Part shown: piece after piece, positions 1 to 10,905 of the stretch
Position numbering within the stretch: position 1 is the stretch's first letter
How the letters are laid out: each line of letters opens with the position of its first letter
Origin: Periplaneta americana
Lineage: Eukaryota > Arthropoda > Insecta > Blattodea > Blattidae
Length of the DNA stretch: 64,000 bases
Assembly: GCF_040183065.1 (NCBI RefSeq)
Contig: NW_027185499.1
Coordinates: forward strand, 1,674,001 to 1,738,000
Direction: 5' to 3'
Notes under the pieces: generated by a model
What the model saw: the letters and a program-made list of their open reading frames with translations, nothing else
The model's database searches: none
What the model was told of the DNA's origin: nothing
Position numbers and translations under genes: made by a program

Positions 1-596
1 ACTTATGTAGAGTTGGGACAGAAAACATTAGCTACTAATAAATCACGCATAAGTGATGGATGTATAAGCAGCCTGTAACTATACATGGGAATTGCTTTGC
101 AGTAGTTATATACACGAAATGCCTTGTTTAAGTGTTGTATAGAGAGAAAAAAATGTCCACCCCTCTAACAGCTGTTTCTATAGATTGTCATTTTATGATG
201 ATGGTTCCCTTGTAACCACAGAAGAACAAACCAAAGAGCACAGAAGAATTAGAATAATGTTGCTGTAGCTGTACTCTTTGACCAAAATATAGTGTGGTAA
301 TCGACCAGGTCCAGTTGTACTGTCGATACTTAGCGTGGCACACTAGCGCTCACTAACCGGATGCAATAGAGAACCACAATTTTATTATTCTATCACCTTT
401 TGTAATGAAGTAATGACGAAACTATGACGTAGCTATGTAACAGTTGTACTGTTATACATGACGTATGTAGTGATTATTAGTAAGGAATTTACATACAACT
501 TATAAACGAGTTATTCATTGTGTAAGTATAAGACAGTTAAACGTCTGTATAAGAGTTTTTATTAGTAAGACATAAATAAAAAAGTCTGCCAGAGAC
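1..596. other. AT-rich non-coding stretch
   Basis: No gene, RNA or repeat boundary could be supported here. The bases are AT-rich with scattered stops in every frame. Confidence 0.5.
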
Positions 597-985
597 AATT
601 CTGAAATGTTATAAAGTCATGGCAATTCCAACTTTGTAATACAGCTCAGAAACATGAACTTAACATTTTGACAACTTCAAAGAATAGAAGTGCAGAAATG
701 AGAACTCCAGAGACCTTTGGTCGGATATACAGTACTTTATATGATCATAAACGGAATGTCGACATCAGGAATGAATTTAACATAACTGCCATCACCGGTA
801 CCATATCAACATACAGAAACAACGGGTATGAACATGTATCACGGACGCCCAATAACAGGCTGCCTCAGAGGCTATTTCACTACAATCCTTTTGGGAAGAG
901 AGACCTTGGACGATCAAAAGTGCAATGAAGAGGCCAGCTTTCGGCCAGCATCCAACATGGACCCTATTCTACAAAAGTATGGTCT
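597..985 (+). pseudogene. LINE reverse transcriptase, 3' end fragment (family D)
   Basis: Reading the plus strand across frame breaks gives the C-terminal tail typical of insect LINE ORF2 proteins: a decayed 'alpxlxYgSEtW' stretch near 625-660, then AEMRTPETFG, LYDHKRN, ISTYRNNGYEHVSRT, RLPQRLFHYNPFGKRDLGR (about 690-920). This segment follows the polymerase fingers and palm and precedes the 3' UTR. The copy is 5'-truncated and frameshifted. The same family reappears at 51720-52930. No target-site duplication was found. Confidence 0.75.
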
Positions 986-990
986 AATAT

Positions 991-2273
991 AGCGTTTCTC
1001 AAACTTTTCTGAAGTGGGGACCACTTTTTTAAGTCAGAACAGTTCTGCAGACCACCTTACTCTTGTTCCCTTCAAAAGCAAATTTATCATTTTTGTAGCA
1101 TATTTTAATACCAGTAATTAAATTTTAAAGTAGAATTAATTAATTAAAATTAACTTATAATTCAATTAAGTTTATATTAGTATTAACTAATTAAGTTAAT
1201 GTTAATAGAAGAAAATTCATTTTTGTTTTTTTTTTTTTTAATAATTCAAGGCTATTAGAGTTTGAATAATCTTTAATTTATTAACTAAAAAAAAATAAAT
1301 AAATGTTGGTACTCACATTAATGAGATGGATGAGCTTGCCAATTCTTGCACAGTTCTATATTTGGACGTCTAGATATTTCATTAATGGCACGAGAATCAT
1401 TGATATTAATATCTTCACACACAGCTTCTGAACTATTAACACTGCCTAAATGAACTGTATCATCACGCTCCTTTCTTTTCAAAGATTGGATCAAAGCCAG
1501 TTTTTCATTATATATAATGGGCACTATTTAACAGAGACATAGACAACTACAAGCGTGTACCACACAAGAAGGATTTCAAACAACTAACTGCTAATGAAAA
1601 AACGAATCGATAATGCACAGAATCTGTTATAAGTTACTTGTGATTGACCACAAAAAAAGATATTTAGAAAAGTATTGTAATTTGAATTTCTGGATCTGAT
1701 TCGCCTGGATTTTAAAATAGGCGGAGTGTAAAATTTCTTATCTGAAAAGAAAACAGAAATAAAAAGAAATAACACAGAAACAAGTAAAGATGCAATTTGG
1801 CACGTTCTATTTTGGTGTACGACGTACAGTACGTGCCCATTTCCCATTTCAATGTGCAGACTGGGTGTCGGCAAAACTATTAAGAAAGTCATAAATACAT
1901 GGAAAGATTCAGTACTTTGGTCCTCTGTTATGAATTCAGGTGGTCCTTGGCTAGGTTACAGGTGCTGTGCCAAATGTGCAGGAAAAGGCGGCGAGAAATC
2001 CCGCGTTCATAGTGCTTTAAATCCCTCTTTTGTTACTGAGAGTAGAGTGGGAAGTTGGTAGACGGGTAGGGTAATAAATTTCATAAAATGTCAGTACTGG
2101 GAGAAAAAGTGAAAGGTGATTGCCATGTGTCATTTCCAAACTCTGAGATTTTCAGCTATAGTGTGATATGGAATTTGTTTGAATTTTATTTTTTCTTCTG
2201 TCTTTTTCGAAGGACCACAAGGGCAGACCTCGAGGACCACAGGTGGTCCGCGGACCATAGTTTGAGAAACGCT
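991..2273. mobile_element. Non-autonomous hAT-type DNA transposon
   Basis: The left end reads AGCGTTTCTCAAAC and the right end is its reverse complement, GTTTGAGAAACGCT (2260-2273). The similarity extends inward (GGGGACCAC near 1016 against GTGGTCCGCGGACC near 2243). The flanks tctaatat (983-990) and gctaataC (2274-2281) share a CTAATA core, as expected of an 8-bp hAT target duplication with the usual TA-centred preference. The interior of about 1.28 kb has only short open frames, none recognisable as transposase, so it is probably mobilised in trans. The TIR sequence resembles hAT ends of the TTCTCAAAC type. Confidence 0.8.
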
Positions 2274-2659
2274 GCTAATACATTACAAGTGTATTGAGCT
2301 GTAACTAATAATTATTAGTCACAAAGATTTCTTGTACATTTGTATTTTATTACTCCATACTTCCAACAGTAGAGTTGTAACTTTATATTCCACAATACTA
2401 TACAAGAACTTTTACTAATAATAATAATGTATTAAACCATACACCATACTAATATGGTGTATAATACAATTTTGTGCTGTACATTACTATGAATCTTCAT
2501 TTGCCACCTCTAACATAAGAGTGCTGAAAGCATCAAGCACACTTCTCACTTCTCCCTATCCACTTTCTAACCCACACTTTTCTTTTCCGTTTCTTATTAT
2601 TTTTTTTATTTTTTCACTTTTATTAAAGGGAGTCGTCAAGCTCTATCTCACTACTTAAT
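2274..2659. other. AT-rich spacer
   Basis: No coding or RNA signal is visible. The stretch contains the short near-palindrome around aatatggtgtata (2448-2462) and poly-T runs (2597-2620) beside the 3' end of the next LINE. Confidence 0.5.
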
Positions 2660-2666
2660 GTTGTTG

Positions 2667-2945
2667 TTATGTAATGCCGGGCTTTGGCAACGAAGCCATT
2701 AGAGTTCTTGCTCTCCAATATTTCTTTGTGGTGGATCCATCAGGTAGAACTTCACAGGTTATGAGATGATCTTCAGTCATTTCTTCTTCTTTGTTGCATA
2801 GAGGGCAATTTGGATTTGTGTAAATTCCTATTTTATTCAAGTGTTTGGCCAAATAATCATGTTCTGTAAGCAGTCTGAATTTTGCTACTGCAGATTTACG
2901 TGGGATTTCTGGAATAATTTCTGGTTTTTTTATTAAATTCTCCAT
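2667..2945 (-). pseudogene. LINE ORF2 C-terminal Cys/His motif (family A)
   Basis: This frame continues the RNase H reading frame after a one-base slip in the A-run at about 2940-2950. It encodes FRLLTEHDYLAKHL followed by NPNCPLCNKEEEMTEDHLI and TCEVL. The spacing C-x2-C-x8-H-x4-C is the C-terminal zinc-knuckle-like motif found at the end of many R1/I/Jockey-group ORF2 proteins, thought to contact the RNA template. It ends a few bases before the 3' UTR. It belongs to the same ancient protein as the next entries. Confidence 0.75.
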
Positions 2946-4351
2946 TTTTTATCTTTGGCTTTGGTACATAGTGCTTGGTTTTGCTTGATTTTATATTTAT
3001 TTTTAATTAGTCTTTTGATGGATGTAAAAGGTAGGCTTGTATTTGTATTCTGAATTAAACTGGATCCTTTTTTGGCAAGAAAGTCAGCAGTTTCATTTCC
3101 AGCAATTCCCCAATGTGCAGGTATCCATTGCAATTGAATTCTTTTCTGTAGTTTTTGAAGTTGTTGGATCATTTTGTGACATTCTTTAATTTGGATCGAC
3201 ATCATTTTATATGAATTTATTGCATATAATGCTGCTTTAGAATCAGAGAGAATGACAGCATTTTGAAATTTATCTATTCTGTATAGTAGGTGTTGGAGTG
3301 AGATATGAATATCCATTATTTCCGCATCAAAATTTGTTGTATGATGTCCTGCTGGTTGATAAAATGAGAATAACGCATACATAATTCCTGATCCTGAGTT
3401 GTTATCGATAGTAGACTCTTCTGTGTAGATATGTAACCATTCTTCTGGTGGGTATCTATTGTTCACAGCTTCTAATGCCAGTGCTTTTAGTACAGGTTTG
3501 GAAGTTTCAGATTTTGTAACTGGTTCTTCTAAATCTATTTGAATGTTAATTGGTTCGAAGGTTAGAGGGTTTTCTCTGCTTAAAATGTTTTCTTTAGATT
3601 TAGGGAGATTCAATTCTGTTTTTATTTCCGTGACTTTGGACAGGAAACTTATTTGTGTTTTCAACTTGGTTGGTTGTAACAGTCTTTTTTCCCATTTTGT
3701 TGTTGTTAACCGTAGCATTTTTTCATGGTGTGTTAGTGCCTGCTCCTCTAGAGTTAGACATATTGGAGGGTTCTGGGTTAGGGCTTGCATTGCCGTGATT
3801 GGGGTTGATTTTGCTGCACCAGTTATTAATCGCAGGGTCTGATTTTGGCATACTTCTAGTCGATTCAGGTTGAAATTATTTGCTGTAATTAATACCTCCG
3901 CATTGTAGAGAAGTATTGGCTTGATGAATGTTTTGTACGTGATGTTCAAAGTCTGCCGATTACTACCCCACTTGGTTCCAGCTAATTCCTTTAAAATTGG
4001 AAGTCTTTTTGTTGATTTGTTTACTACTGCTTCAATATGATTTTTCCAAGATAATTTTGAATCAAAAATTGTCCCTAAATATTTCGTTTCATATGTTTGT
4101 CTCAGGTTTGTTTTCTTGAACTGTAGATTTAGTTTTGGGATTTTTTTCTTCAGACTAAATATTTCAAACGTTGTTTTATCAGTATTTATGGTCATCAAAT
4201 TGTTGTCAGTCCACTTTTCTAATAGGATCAGAGCCTTTTCCATTGAAGTTTTGGATTTGACTATTTGTGGAGAAGATGTCCACTTGACCATGTCATCTGC
4301 AAAAAGAGCTGTCTTTATTTCTGCACTTGAAACAGCTGGGGGGGAGATCAT
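2933..4351 (-). pseudogene. LINE ORF2: RT palm end, thumb and RNase H (family A)
   Basis: The frame opens with ALFADDMVKW, the F-A-D-D polymerase active-site box. It continues with EKWTDNNLMTINTDKT, KYLGTIFDSKLSWKNHI, ILLYNAEVL and a thumb region. An RNase H domain follows in the last third (IYTEESTIDNNSGSGIMY, NFDAEIMDIHISL, AVILSDSKAAL, QLQWIPAHWGIAGNETADFLAKKG). The RNase H catalytic pattern is largely recognisable (E in DAEIMDI, D in LSDSKAAL, and the D of ADFLAKKG), but the usual opening Asp reads as E in YTEES. The frame is joined to the upstream RT by a slip in the G-run at 4337-4344 and to the downstream frame in an A-run. Confidence 0.85.
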
Positions 4352-5382
4352 TGATGTAGATGTTAAACAAGGTTGTACTCAGTACTGCACCTTGTGGGAG
4401 GCCCATTTTTATTTGTCGGAATTTGGAAGTACTGTCATTGTATTTTGTAGCACAGAAACGCTGGGAAAGGAAGTGAGTGATCCAGTTTAGCATGTTGTTT
4501 TGAATGCCTATTTTTGTGAGTTTTTCAAGTAGTTTATACCTCCATACTGAATCGTATGCTTTTTCAAAATCAATGAAAACTGATAGCGTATCTTGATTTT
4601 TGTTGAAAGATTCTTTGACATCTTGGGAGAGCTGAATTGTATTTTCTTTGGTAGATAGGTGTTGTCTGAATCCTGTTTGTGCTGCTGTTAGTATGCTATT
4701 ACTTTCTAAGAACCAATTTAACCTCGCTGAAATCATACGTTCTGCTGTTGTTGCAATGACACTTGTTAAAGAAATTGGTCTGTAATTATTTATATCATCA
4801 CCTGTATTGCCTTTTTTTTAGAATAGGGATAATTATTGCTTTTTTCCACTCTGTAGGTACAGTAGAAGTCCATGATATGTTACATAATTTCAGTAGTGCA
4901 TTTCTTCCCTTTTGTCCAAGGTGTTTCAGAAATTCTGCATGTATTATATCAGATCCAGGAGATTTTTTATCTTTTAACTCATGGATTGCAGAATCTAGTT
5001 CTCTTATGGTGAATTCTTTGCGGAATATATCGTTTGTTTGTTCTTGACACTTCTTAAATTTTTTGAGATCTTTTTTGATCTGCCTTTGCTTCTTTTTAGC
5101 TTCAGGAGAAAGTTTATGTTGAGAGCTATAATGCTTATTAAAGGCTTCGGCAGTAGAGCTGCTGGAAGTGAACGTTTTCCCATTAAATTTGAGTGGTTCT
5201 TTCCTCGTTTCTCTTTGACATGTGATTTTATTTACATATCTGTATATTTTTTTTGCATCTTTTCTATAATCAGCTTTTTCGATAAATTCACTGAATGCAT
5301 TTTTCTTGGCTACATAGATTTCTTTTTTAAACTTTGCTGCCTTTCTTCGCCATTCTTGTGTATCTATTGGGTTGTTGGACAA
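4293..5382 (-). pseudogene. LINE ORF2: reverse transcriptase fingers/palm (family A)
   Basis: There are two frames. The first (5382-4798) carries the linker and RT blocks: ELKDKKSPGSDIIHAEFLKHLG and VPTEWKKAIIIPILKK. It breaks in the T-run at 4809-4816. The second (4736-4293) carries TGFRQHLST, LSVFIDFEKAYDSVWR (palm motif A Asp) and MGLPQGAVLSTTLFNIYINDLP (motif B). Motif C lies in the next frame. The order and spacing match non-LTR RT. Multiple frame breaks show the copy is dead. Confidence 0.85.
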
Positions 5383-5655
5383 TTCTGTTTTTTTCCTTGC
5401 TATGTCCCTTTCTTTTTTTAACTTTGATAGATCTGCATTCCAAAAGGGTTTATAGTTTTTAATTTGTCCTCTTGGAATCCAATTTTTTGCTGCTTCGAGA
5501 ATTATGTTTGAGATTGTATTGTTGAGTTTATCTGTACATACTTCGTATTCAATGGAGTATAATTTTTGTTCGGTCTCTTCTGTAAATTTTGCCCAATTAG
5601 CTTTTCTAAAATTCCAAGAGTATTTTGGTTTTGGTTTGTTATTATTTTGTTTGTT

Positions 5656-6581
5656 CTAATGTATTATGGATGCAATAACTGCTCTATGATCTGATCCTAG
5701 GTCTTCACTGATTTCACGTGTAGTCTTATCTTGCAAATTTGATGATACTAACAGGAGGTCTGGGTTTGTACACTGACCATTATAATGTAAGTATGTAGGA
5801 CAATCGTCGTTCCTGTAAATAAGTTCTAAAGTGCTTGAATTTAATAGATCTTCAATAGTTTTGCCACTAGCATTATAGTCTTTGTATCCCCATTTAGGTG
5901 AATGACCATTAAAATCGCCAATCAAAATCGTTTTTCGGTGTATATTTATTATATCCAGACAAGGGTTGTTATTAGGTGGATTGTATATTCCATATATGGT
6001 GTAATGTGAATTTCCTTTCCAGATTTCAATTTGGATAATTTCTACTTTGTCTTCTTGTTGCATTTCCTTTATAACTTTAAATTTTGATAAAATGTTTATT
6101 CTAACACCTGCAAGAATTCCACTAGCTACTTGACGTGATTTGGGGAGAATATGTTGTTGTTTTCTAATGCCAGGCATTTGACAATAAAGTCATTTGACCT
6201 CTTGCACTCCAATATTTTTCAAAGATATTATCATGACCAGTCAATGAAGCACAGATTTTGAGGTGTTCCGAATCCATTTCTTGGTTTGAGTTGCATTGAG
6301 GAGAATATATATATATTGAATCCAGAAATTTGAAAGTATTTCAGTTGATCTCTTGATACATTTGCTTCTTGTATAATAAATACATCTATCCCTTTTTCCT
6401 CTATGATTGTTTGTAGTTCGGCTTTTTTGCTCTGTGTAAGTCCTCCTGCGTTCCATTGGAGAATTTTAAGGATGTTCTGTAAATGACGTCCTGCAGATGT
6501 CCCCGCCCGGAGATCCGAATGGGGGACTATTTTACCTCCGGAAAACTTATCTGAAGCATTTGCCATTAGGTTAATTAGCAT
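5656..6581 (-). pseudogene. LINE ORF2: APE-type endonuclease (family A)
   Basis: The N-terminal endonuclease nicks target DNA to prime reverse transcription. The first frame (6581-6231) has LKILQWNAGGLTQSKKAEL (N of the QWN motif) and GIDVFIIQEANV (catalytic E). The second (6177-5656) has YGIYNPPNN, TILIGDFNGHSPKWG (D-x-N) and LGSDHRAVIASI (terminal S-D-H), the full set of APE signatures. About 50 bases between them are out of frame and carry stops. The stretch 6180-6300 recurs at 10645-10760 and 59465-59580. Confidence 0.85.
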
Positions 6582-6600
6582 AAGTGTAACCGTTTTTTAA

Positions 6601-8096
6601 GGGGATAGGCTGGTCAATTTTGTAATTTCCACATTTTTACATTTAGAATTGTGAAACTTTCACAGCATGTACTTCATATTCACACAATACCCACAATATA
6701 CTAATAAATTGTTATTAACATTTAATAATTGTTGCAAAGAAAGAAAAATAACATTATGAGGATATATTAATTTTTTTAATAACTCTGGAAGTATTCTAGA
6801 TAAATTCATGAATCTTTTTTTAAAGTTAAGCTGGTATCATGATCTACATTTGTGGGTATTTTTATTTTCCTAGGACGCATTTTACTACTTCAAAATGCTG
6901 CCTAAATGAATTATAATAAAAAATGTTGCACAATTATAAACAAATAATTGATTATCATCCTGATATCATTCAGATTACATTCATCATCCCCCCAAATGCA
7001 GATAATATAATGATGAACATATGCTAAAAATGTCAGCTCTTTATCTCTAATAGTTTCAGAATTATTTAATAGTGAAGTTCATAAATATAGAAAAATATGA
7101 TTATTGAGAAAACTGAAGTGTTTTTTTATACAGTAACTGATTCTTTTTTAAACTTACCGATCTTCTGTTGGCCTAAAATCCTCCAGCACTGTATGTGGTA
7201 CCTTCCTTTTCTGTTTTCTTTTGTTCAACTCTCAGTTTAGCTGATCTGACAATCTGCCTATACTTCTTATATTTTCAGTGGTGCGAGTCATGTACAGCTT
7301 AGTTCTTCTTTCGTCTCTTCTCCTAGCTATATCTATGGTGTTTCTACCTGGTGACAGGCCACTTTCTTTCTGTAGTCGTACAACCGTACAGTATAATCCA
7401 GAATTATATTCTGCCACTGCCTTTCGAACAGCTAATTCAATTCGGTGTCTATGAAGAAATGTAGTCTTAGGACACTTTGACCAAATTATGTTGTATATCG
7501 ACTCGTTTGAATTTTGAGTTCTTCCTTCCACACATCTTCCAAGAAGAGATTCATGTGCTAGTCTACTATAGAGAGGAATAACTGCTTTTAGTACATTTTT
7601 ATTGATTGGTGTATGTATACAGTCACCATGTTTTCCAGGGTTCTCACCCTTTGCAAGCACCCTATTGTAAAAACACCAACTTTCTTCACCTGTTGGACAC
7701 TTTATATGCCGGGGTTCATCATCTGTAGAGGAGCAGTGGTATAATGTAGCATATATATTAGACTTCATAGCCTGCACATTGCCTAGATTTTGGACTATAC
7801 TACTTCTATAGTAACACTGTAACATTTCTATAGTTTTGGATTTCAGACTACCTTTTGTCACCCCACCAAGTGTTATACCCATCTTACTACTTTCTTCAAT
7901 CCAGTACCTAATCTTTTGGCAACACGGTTCACAGTGCAGACATTTATATAGCAGCTGATTTGGCGGGTAAAAAGTCATTGCACACAATTGAGTGTTACAT
8001 CAAAATTTACAGAAAGAATTAGGGTATCCAGATAAAATACAAAAAAATAATTGTATTTTTCATGAAAATTCATCAAAAATTGACCAGCCTATCCCC
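6601..8096 (-). mobile_element. TTAA-flanked DNA transposon, Kolobok-like
   Basis: The element begins GGGGATAGGCTGGTCAATTT and ends with the exact inverse ...TGACCAGCCTATCCCC, an uninterrupted TIR of about 21 bp. TTAA lies on both sides (6597-6600 and 8097-8100). The LINE copy at 62050 shows the unoccupied site at 62173-62190 with a single TTAA, so insertion and target duplication are proven inside the window. TTAA duplication occurs in piggyBac and Kolobok; the encoded protein resembles the latter (next entry). At 1.5 kb it is shorter than an autonomous copy. Confidence 0.85.
7232..7987 (-). CDS. Truncated Kolobok/Mutator-like transposase, C-terminal part
   Basis: A 251-residue frame, open throughout. 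Recognisable blocks are CPTGEESWCFYNRVLAKGE (about residues 99-117), IPLYSRLAHESLLGRCVEG, RTQNSNESIYNIIWSKCPK, AVRKAVAEYNSG and ESGLSPGRNTIDIARRRDERR. From memory these match the C-terminal half of the TTAA-duplicating transposases annotated as 'mutator-like transposase domain' proteins. The N-terminal DNA-binding and first catalytic Asp regions are missing, so the frame cannot encode a complete enzyme. The start is uncertain: the ATG at 7987 may lie inside a longer ancestral frame. The intact frame suggests a relatively young insertion. Confidence 0.65.
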   Translation of the reverse strand: MCAMTFYPPNQLLYKCLHCEPCCQKIRYWIEESSKMGITLGGVTKGSLKSKTIEMLQCYYRSSIVQNLGNVQAMKSNIYATLYHCSSTDDEPRHIKCPTGEESWCFYNRVLAKGENPGKHGDCIHTPINKNVLKAVIPLYSRLAHESLLGRCVEGRTQNSNESIYNIIWSKCPKTTFLHRHRIELAVRKAVAEYNSGLYCTVVRLQKESGLSPGRNTIDIARRRDERRTKLYMTRTTENIRSIGRLSDQLN

Positions 8097-8453
8097 TTAA
8101 GTGGGCACCAATTTTTTGTTTGTAATGGTGGTTACATCACCCACTCACGTAAACCCCCAGTATGACTGGAGGGCCACACCTGTCGTTGGTTAATGGGTCC
8201 ATCGGACCTGGCCGGGAGGAGTTTAGAGTCCACCGACCTTTCTCACAAGCACCACTTGTGGAACATTTCTACGCCGTGGCAGGCCAGCGTAAGAGATGAA
8301 ATAGCATTTCCTCTATTTCTGATGTTGTGGTTATACCACCAATACTCGGTCCCCAGAGCCTCATCTGTAAAAGCAGGTTGCACCACGAGCAGGTTGAGGT
8401 TGGGTTTTGGATAGGAGAGGTTTATGGAATGCACTTCACTGTCCCTTGCAACC

Positions 8454-9061
8454 TAGTTGTTGCTCTAATTGTTTGGGAATGAAACATCAGATTCACTAAT
8501 GTTAAAACAGCAATATTAATAACCAGTTATCTCAGAACATACTAGGTATAGAAATGTGTCAATTTTACAGGATGTTTATGCATTCCTTCTGAGTACACTG
8601 ATTCGTTTTGATGATAAAATATGTAATAGAAAAACAAAATTTTTTACCAACTTCTAAAATTAAAAACTTGCTAACTGAAAAAACTAAATTTTACAGAAGA
8701 AAGCAAGTTTTGGAAAAACGATCACACTTTGACACATTACAATGAAGAGAAATAATCAAATTTTACTAAGAAGCCTTTAACATCATGTAGAGGCCTGCCA
8801 TCAAAATCTCAATTTTGCAGTTAGCAAGTTTTGCAAAAACAGTCCTCAATTAGACATTTTATTTATTCTTAATAAACTATTACAGCAAACTCAATCAAAG
8901 GAATTCCATATCATCACACTGTTACCTGTAAAAATTTCATGCAGACAGATCTAATAGATTCTGAGAAAACGGGTCATTTATGTTGAAAAATGTAGTTTTA
9001 AGTAAATCATGCTTAAAGTAAAAATTTCTATAAAAATTTACCTATTACAGAAAAAAATGTT
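8454..9061. other. Non-coding stretch with a short dispersed repeat
   Basis: The stretch tctaattgtttgggaatg... (8464-8497) recurs almost exactly at 10441-10475, so an unnamed repeat was probably the target of the LINE insertion ending at 8453. The remainder is AT-rich with repeated 'aacttgctaact/gttagcaagtttt' motifs (8662-8840) and no reading frame. Confidence 0.5.
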
Positions 9062-9349
9062 TTACAACCCTTCTGGTTGGTGGTCCTTGTGTTCTTCTCT
9101 ATCCTGCTCACCTAATACTGCCCTCCTTCTCTTGGATCTTGCCTCTTTGGTTGTGTTTGTTACCATTATCTCATTCGCAATGTGTCCAAGTTCTCCATGT
9201 TTTTCGAGGTTATATCCTATTTGAATACCTAGATCCTTCAACGCCTGTATTCTTGCAATGTATCCATCATTAAATGTGAGTACAGCATCTAGTATACTAA
9301 GTTCCAACGTTGACATACCAACAGACACATTTTTGGAACTCAGTGCCAA
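9062..9349 (-). pseudogene. Second Kolobok/Mutator-like transposase C-terminal fragment
   Basis: A 95-residue frame containing LELSILDAVLTFNDGYIARIQALKDLGIQIG, followed by a basic tail (EARSKRRRAVLGEQDREE). The 'V..FNDGY......L..LGI..G' pattern and the Lys/Arg-rich end resemble the region following the NE-x3-IW block in Kolobok-type transposases. No upstream block was found, so only a C-terminal scrap is left. The assignment rests on one motif and is tentative. Confidence 0.45.
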
Positions 9350-9630
9350 ACAACATTATTAAATTATTCATTAGTATTATGAGTTCTTCATCAGAATGGG
9401 CAAAATTTTGAAACACAGGCTTTATGAAGCATTAATTTTACTATAAAACAAGCCAAACCACAGCCTTCTAAGACAATTACTTCCTGAGATAATAATTTTT
9501 TTTTTGAAAAGTGGTAAATTTTTTCTCTAAAACACAAATACACTAATATTTTTAAAAAATATGTTTAAAATAGTAAATATTAGAATATTTTAATAAACCG
9601 AACACCAAATTAAGCAGAATTAATCATACT

Positions 9631-9935
9631 TACTAACTGGCTTTTAAGGAACCCGAAGGTTCATTGCTGCCCTCACATAAGCCCGCTATTGGTCCTTATC
9701 CTGAGCAAGATTAATCCAGTCTTTATCATCATATCCCTCCTCCCTCAAATCCATTTTAATATCTTCCCATCTACGTCTCGGGCTTCCCAAAGGTCTTTTT
9801 CCCTCCGGCCTCCCAACTAACACTCTATATGCATTTCTGGATTTGCCCATATGTGCTACATCCCCTGCCCATCTCAAACGTCTGGATTTAATGTTCCTAA
9901 TTATGTCAGGTGAAGAATACAATGCGTTAAAATGT
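9631..9935 (-). pseudogene. LINE 3' end, RTE-like family B
   Basis: On the minus strand the frame reads YSSPDIIRNIKSRRLRWAGDVAHMG, SRNAYRVLVGRPEGKRPLGSPRRRWEDIKMDL and DWINLAQDKDQ, then runs into the 3' UTR (GGGTTCCTTAAAAGCCAG). This is the C-terminus of ORF2 of the family seen at 28179-30120. One base is missing between WED and IKM. The TAAG tail is degenerate (cttactaactgg, 9629-9640). Confidence 0.85.
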
Positions 9936-10639
9936 TAATTTTTTTTCTCCTTAATTTAATAATTCTGGCCATGGCTTCAACCATTCCCACTTCTAACGTT
10001 TTATATGACAGTATGGTCTCATTCTGAATCTCATGTAAACACTTCCCATCATGGGAGTGAACTATAGCAACTCTCATGAGAGAACTGTCACTGTGTAAAA
10101 GAGGCTTTAATCTATGTAGTGTAAAGTAGGTTCACTTTGTGTTTCTCAATGTACCCTAATTGACAACTCAAGTAGTGTTAGCTACCAGGGATTTCTCAGT
10201 TATTTGTTCTATAGACCATTTACCACAGAAATCCCATGGCAGTGGTCTTCTGGAAAATGATAGGTACAATGTAATAGATTTCCATTGATTTGTGCAATAG
10301 CCATAAGGATTATTGTGTCAATTATGAAACAATTGTGAAATGACAGCACAGGAAAAGAGAATATTCTGGTAAAACTTAATCCGACATCATCATGGTCCTT
10401 ATAAATTTTACTCAGACTTGCCTGTATTGGAAAGTCTGTGCTCTAGTTGTTTGGGAATGAAACATCAGATTCATCTCATCTCCTGAAAAGAAGATTCTGA
10501 AATGTTGTACCTTTCAGCCATAATAATTCCAAGCTATAGGTGTAACTTGGTGCTTAGTATTTTTGAATAGGGATTGGATTTCTGTAACATGTCATATTTT
10601 TATAAGCTTAAGTTAAATTAAACATATTGCCCATTGTGC
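9936..10639. other. Non-coding stretch
   Basis: Apart from the second copy of the short dispersed repeat at 10441-10475, nothing recognisable was seen. Confidence 0.45.
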
Positions 10640-10760
10640 AACTCAAACCAAGAAATGGATTCGGAACACCTCAGAATCTGTGCTTCAGTGGCTAGTCATG
10701 ATAATATCTTTGAAAAATATTGGAGTGCAAGAGGTCAAATGACTTTATTGTCAAACTATA
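10640..10760 (+). repeat. LINE family A endonuclease fragment
   Basis: This plus-strand stretch is the reverse complement of 6180-6300 with few differences (aaccaagaaatggattcgg; ggagtgcaagaggtcaaatg). It is a short, 5'- and 3'-truncated scrap of the endonuclease region. Confidence 0.85.
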
Positions 10761-10771
10761 ACAAACTATTA

Positions 10772-10905
10772 ACATCATGAGCAGGTTTACCTTTTTTGTG
10801 AATTGGTACAATGATTGCTTTTTTCCAAGCTGCAGGAACTGAGGTGTTCCGTGATAAATTGAAAATGGATAAAAGTACAGACTTGTTAGAATATTTGTAA
10901 TATAT
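10772..10905 (-). repeat. LINE family A-like RT fragment
   Basis: The plus-strand stretch around ggtacaatgattgctttttt, caagctgcaggaactga and the following bases parallels 4800-4900 (gggataattattgctttttt, ctctgtaggtacag). That part of family A encodes the EWKKAIIIPI block on the minus strand. It lies in opposite orientation to the fragment immediately to its left. Confidence 0.65.

Larger units (their letters stand above)
2660..8453 (-). mobile_element. Near full-length LINE (family A), split by a TTAA transposon
   Basis: Minus-strand non-LTR retrotransposon. Its 3' end (left) is a short AAC-type simple-repeat tail (GTTGTTGTTAT on plus, 2660-2670). Its 5' end near 8453 is fixed by a second copy at 62050-62531 that stops at the same base. 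Order on the minus strand: 5' region (8453-8097), endonuclease (6581-5656), reverse transcriptase (5645-4293), thumb and RNase H (4351-2933), cysteine/histidine-rich end (2945-2667). EN, RT and RNase H together with a simple-repeat tail fit the I/Jockey/LOA/R1 group; I cannot assign the clade. The element is broken by several frameshifts at homopolymers and by the insertion at 6601-8096. No clear target-site duplication is left. Confidence 0.85.

Noticed and set aside
3543..5421. Plus-strand hydrophobic open frames
   Set aside because: They are antisense shadows of the minus-strand LINE ORF2.
6601..8096. piggyBac assignment based on TTAA alone
   Set aside because: The encoded C-terminal blocks do not resemble piggyBac DDD transposases. 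The Kolobok/Mutator-like resemblance is better, though not proven.
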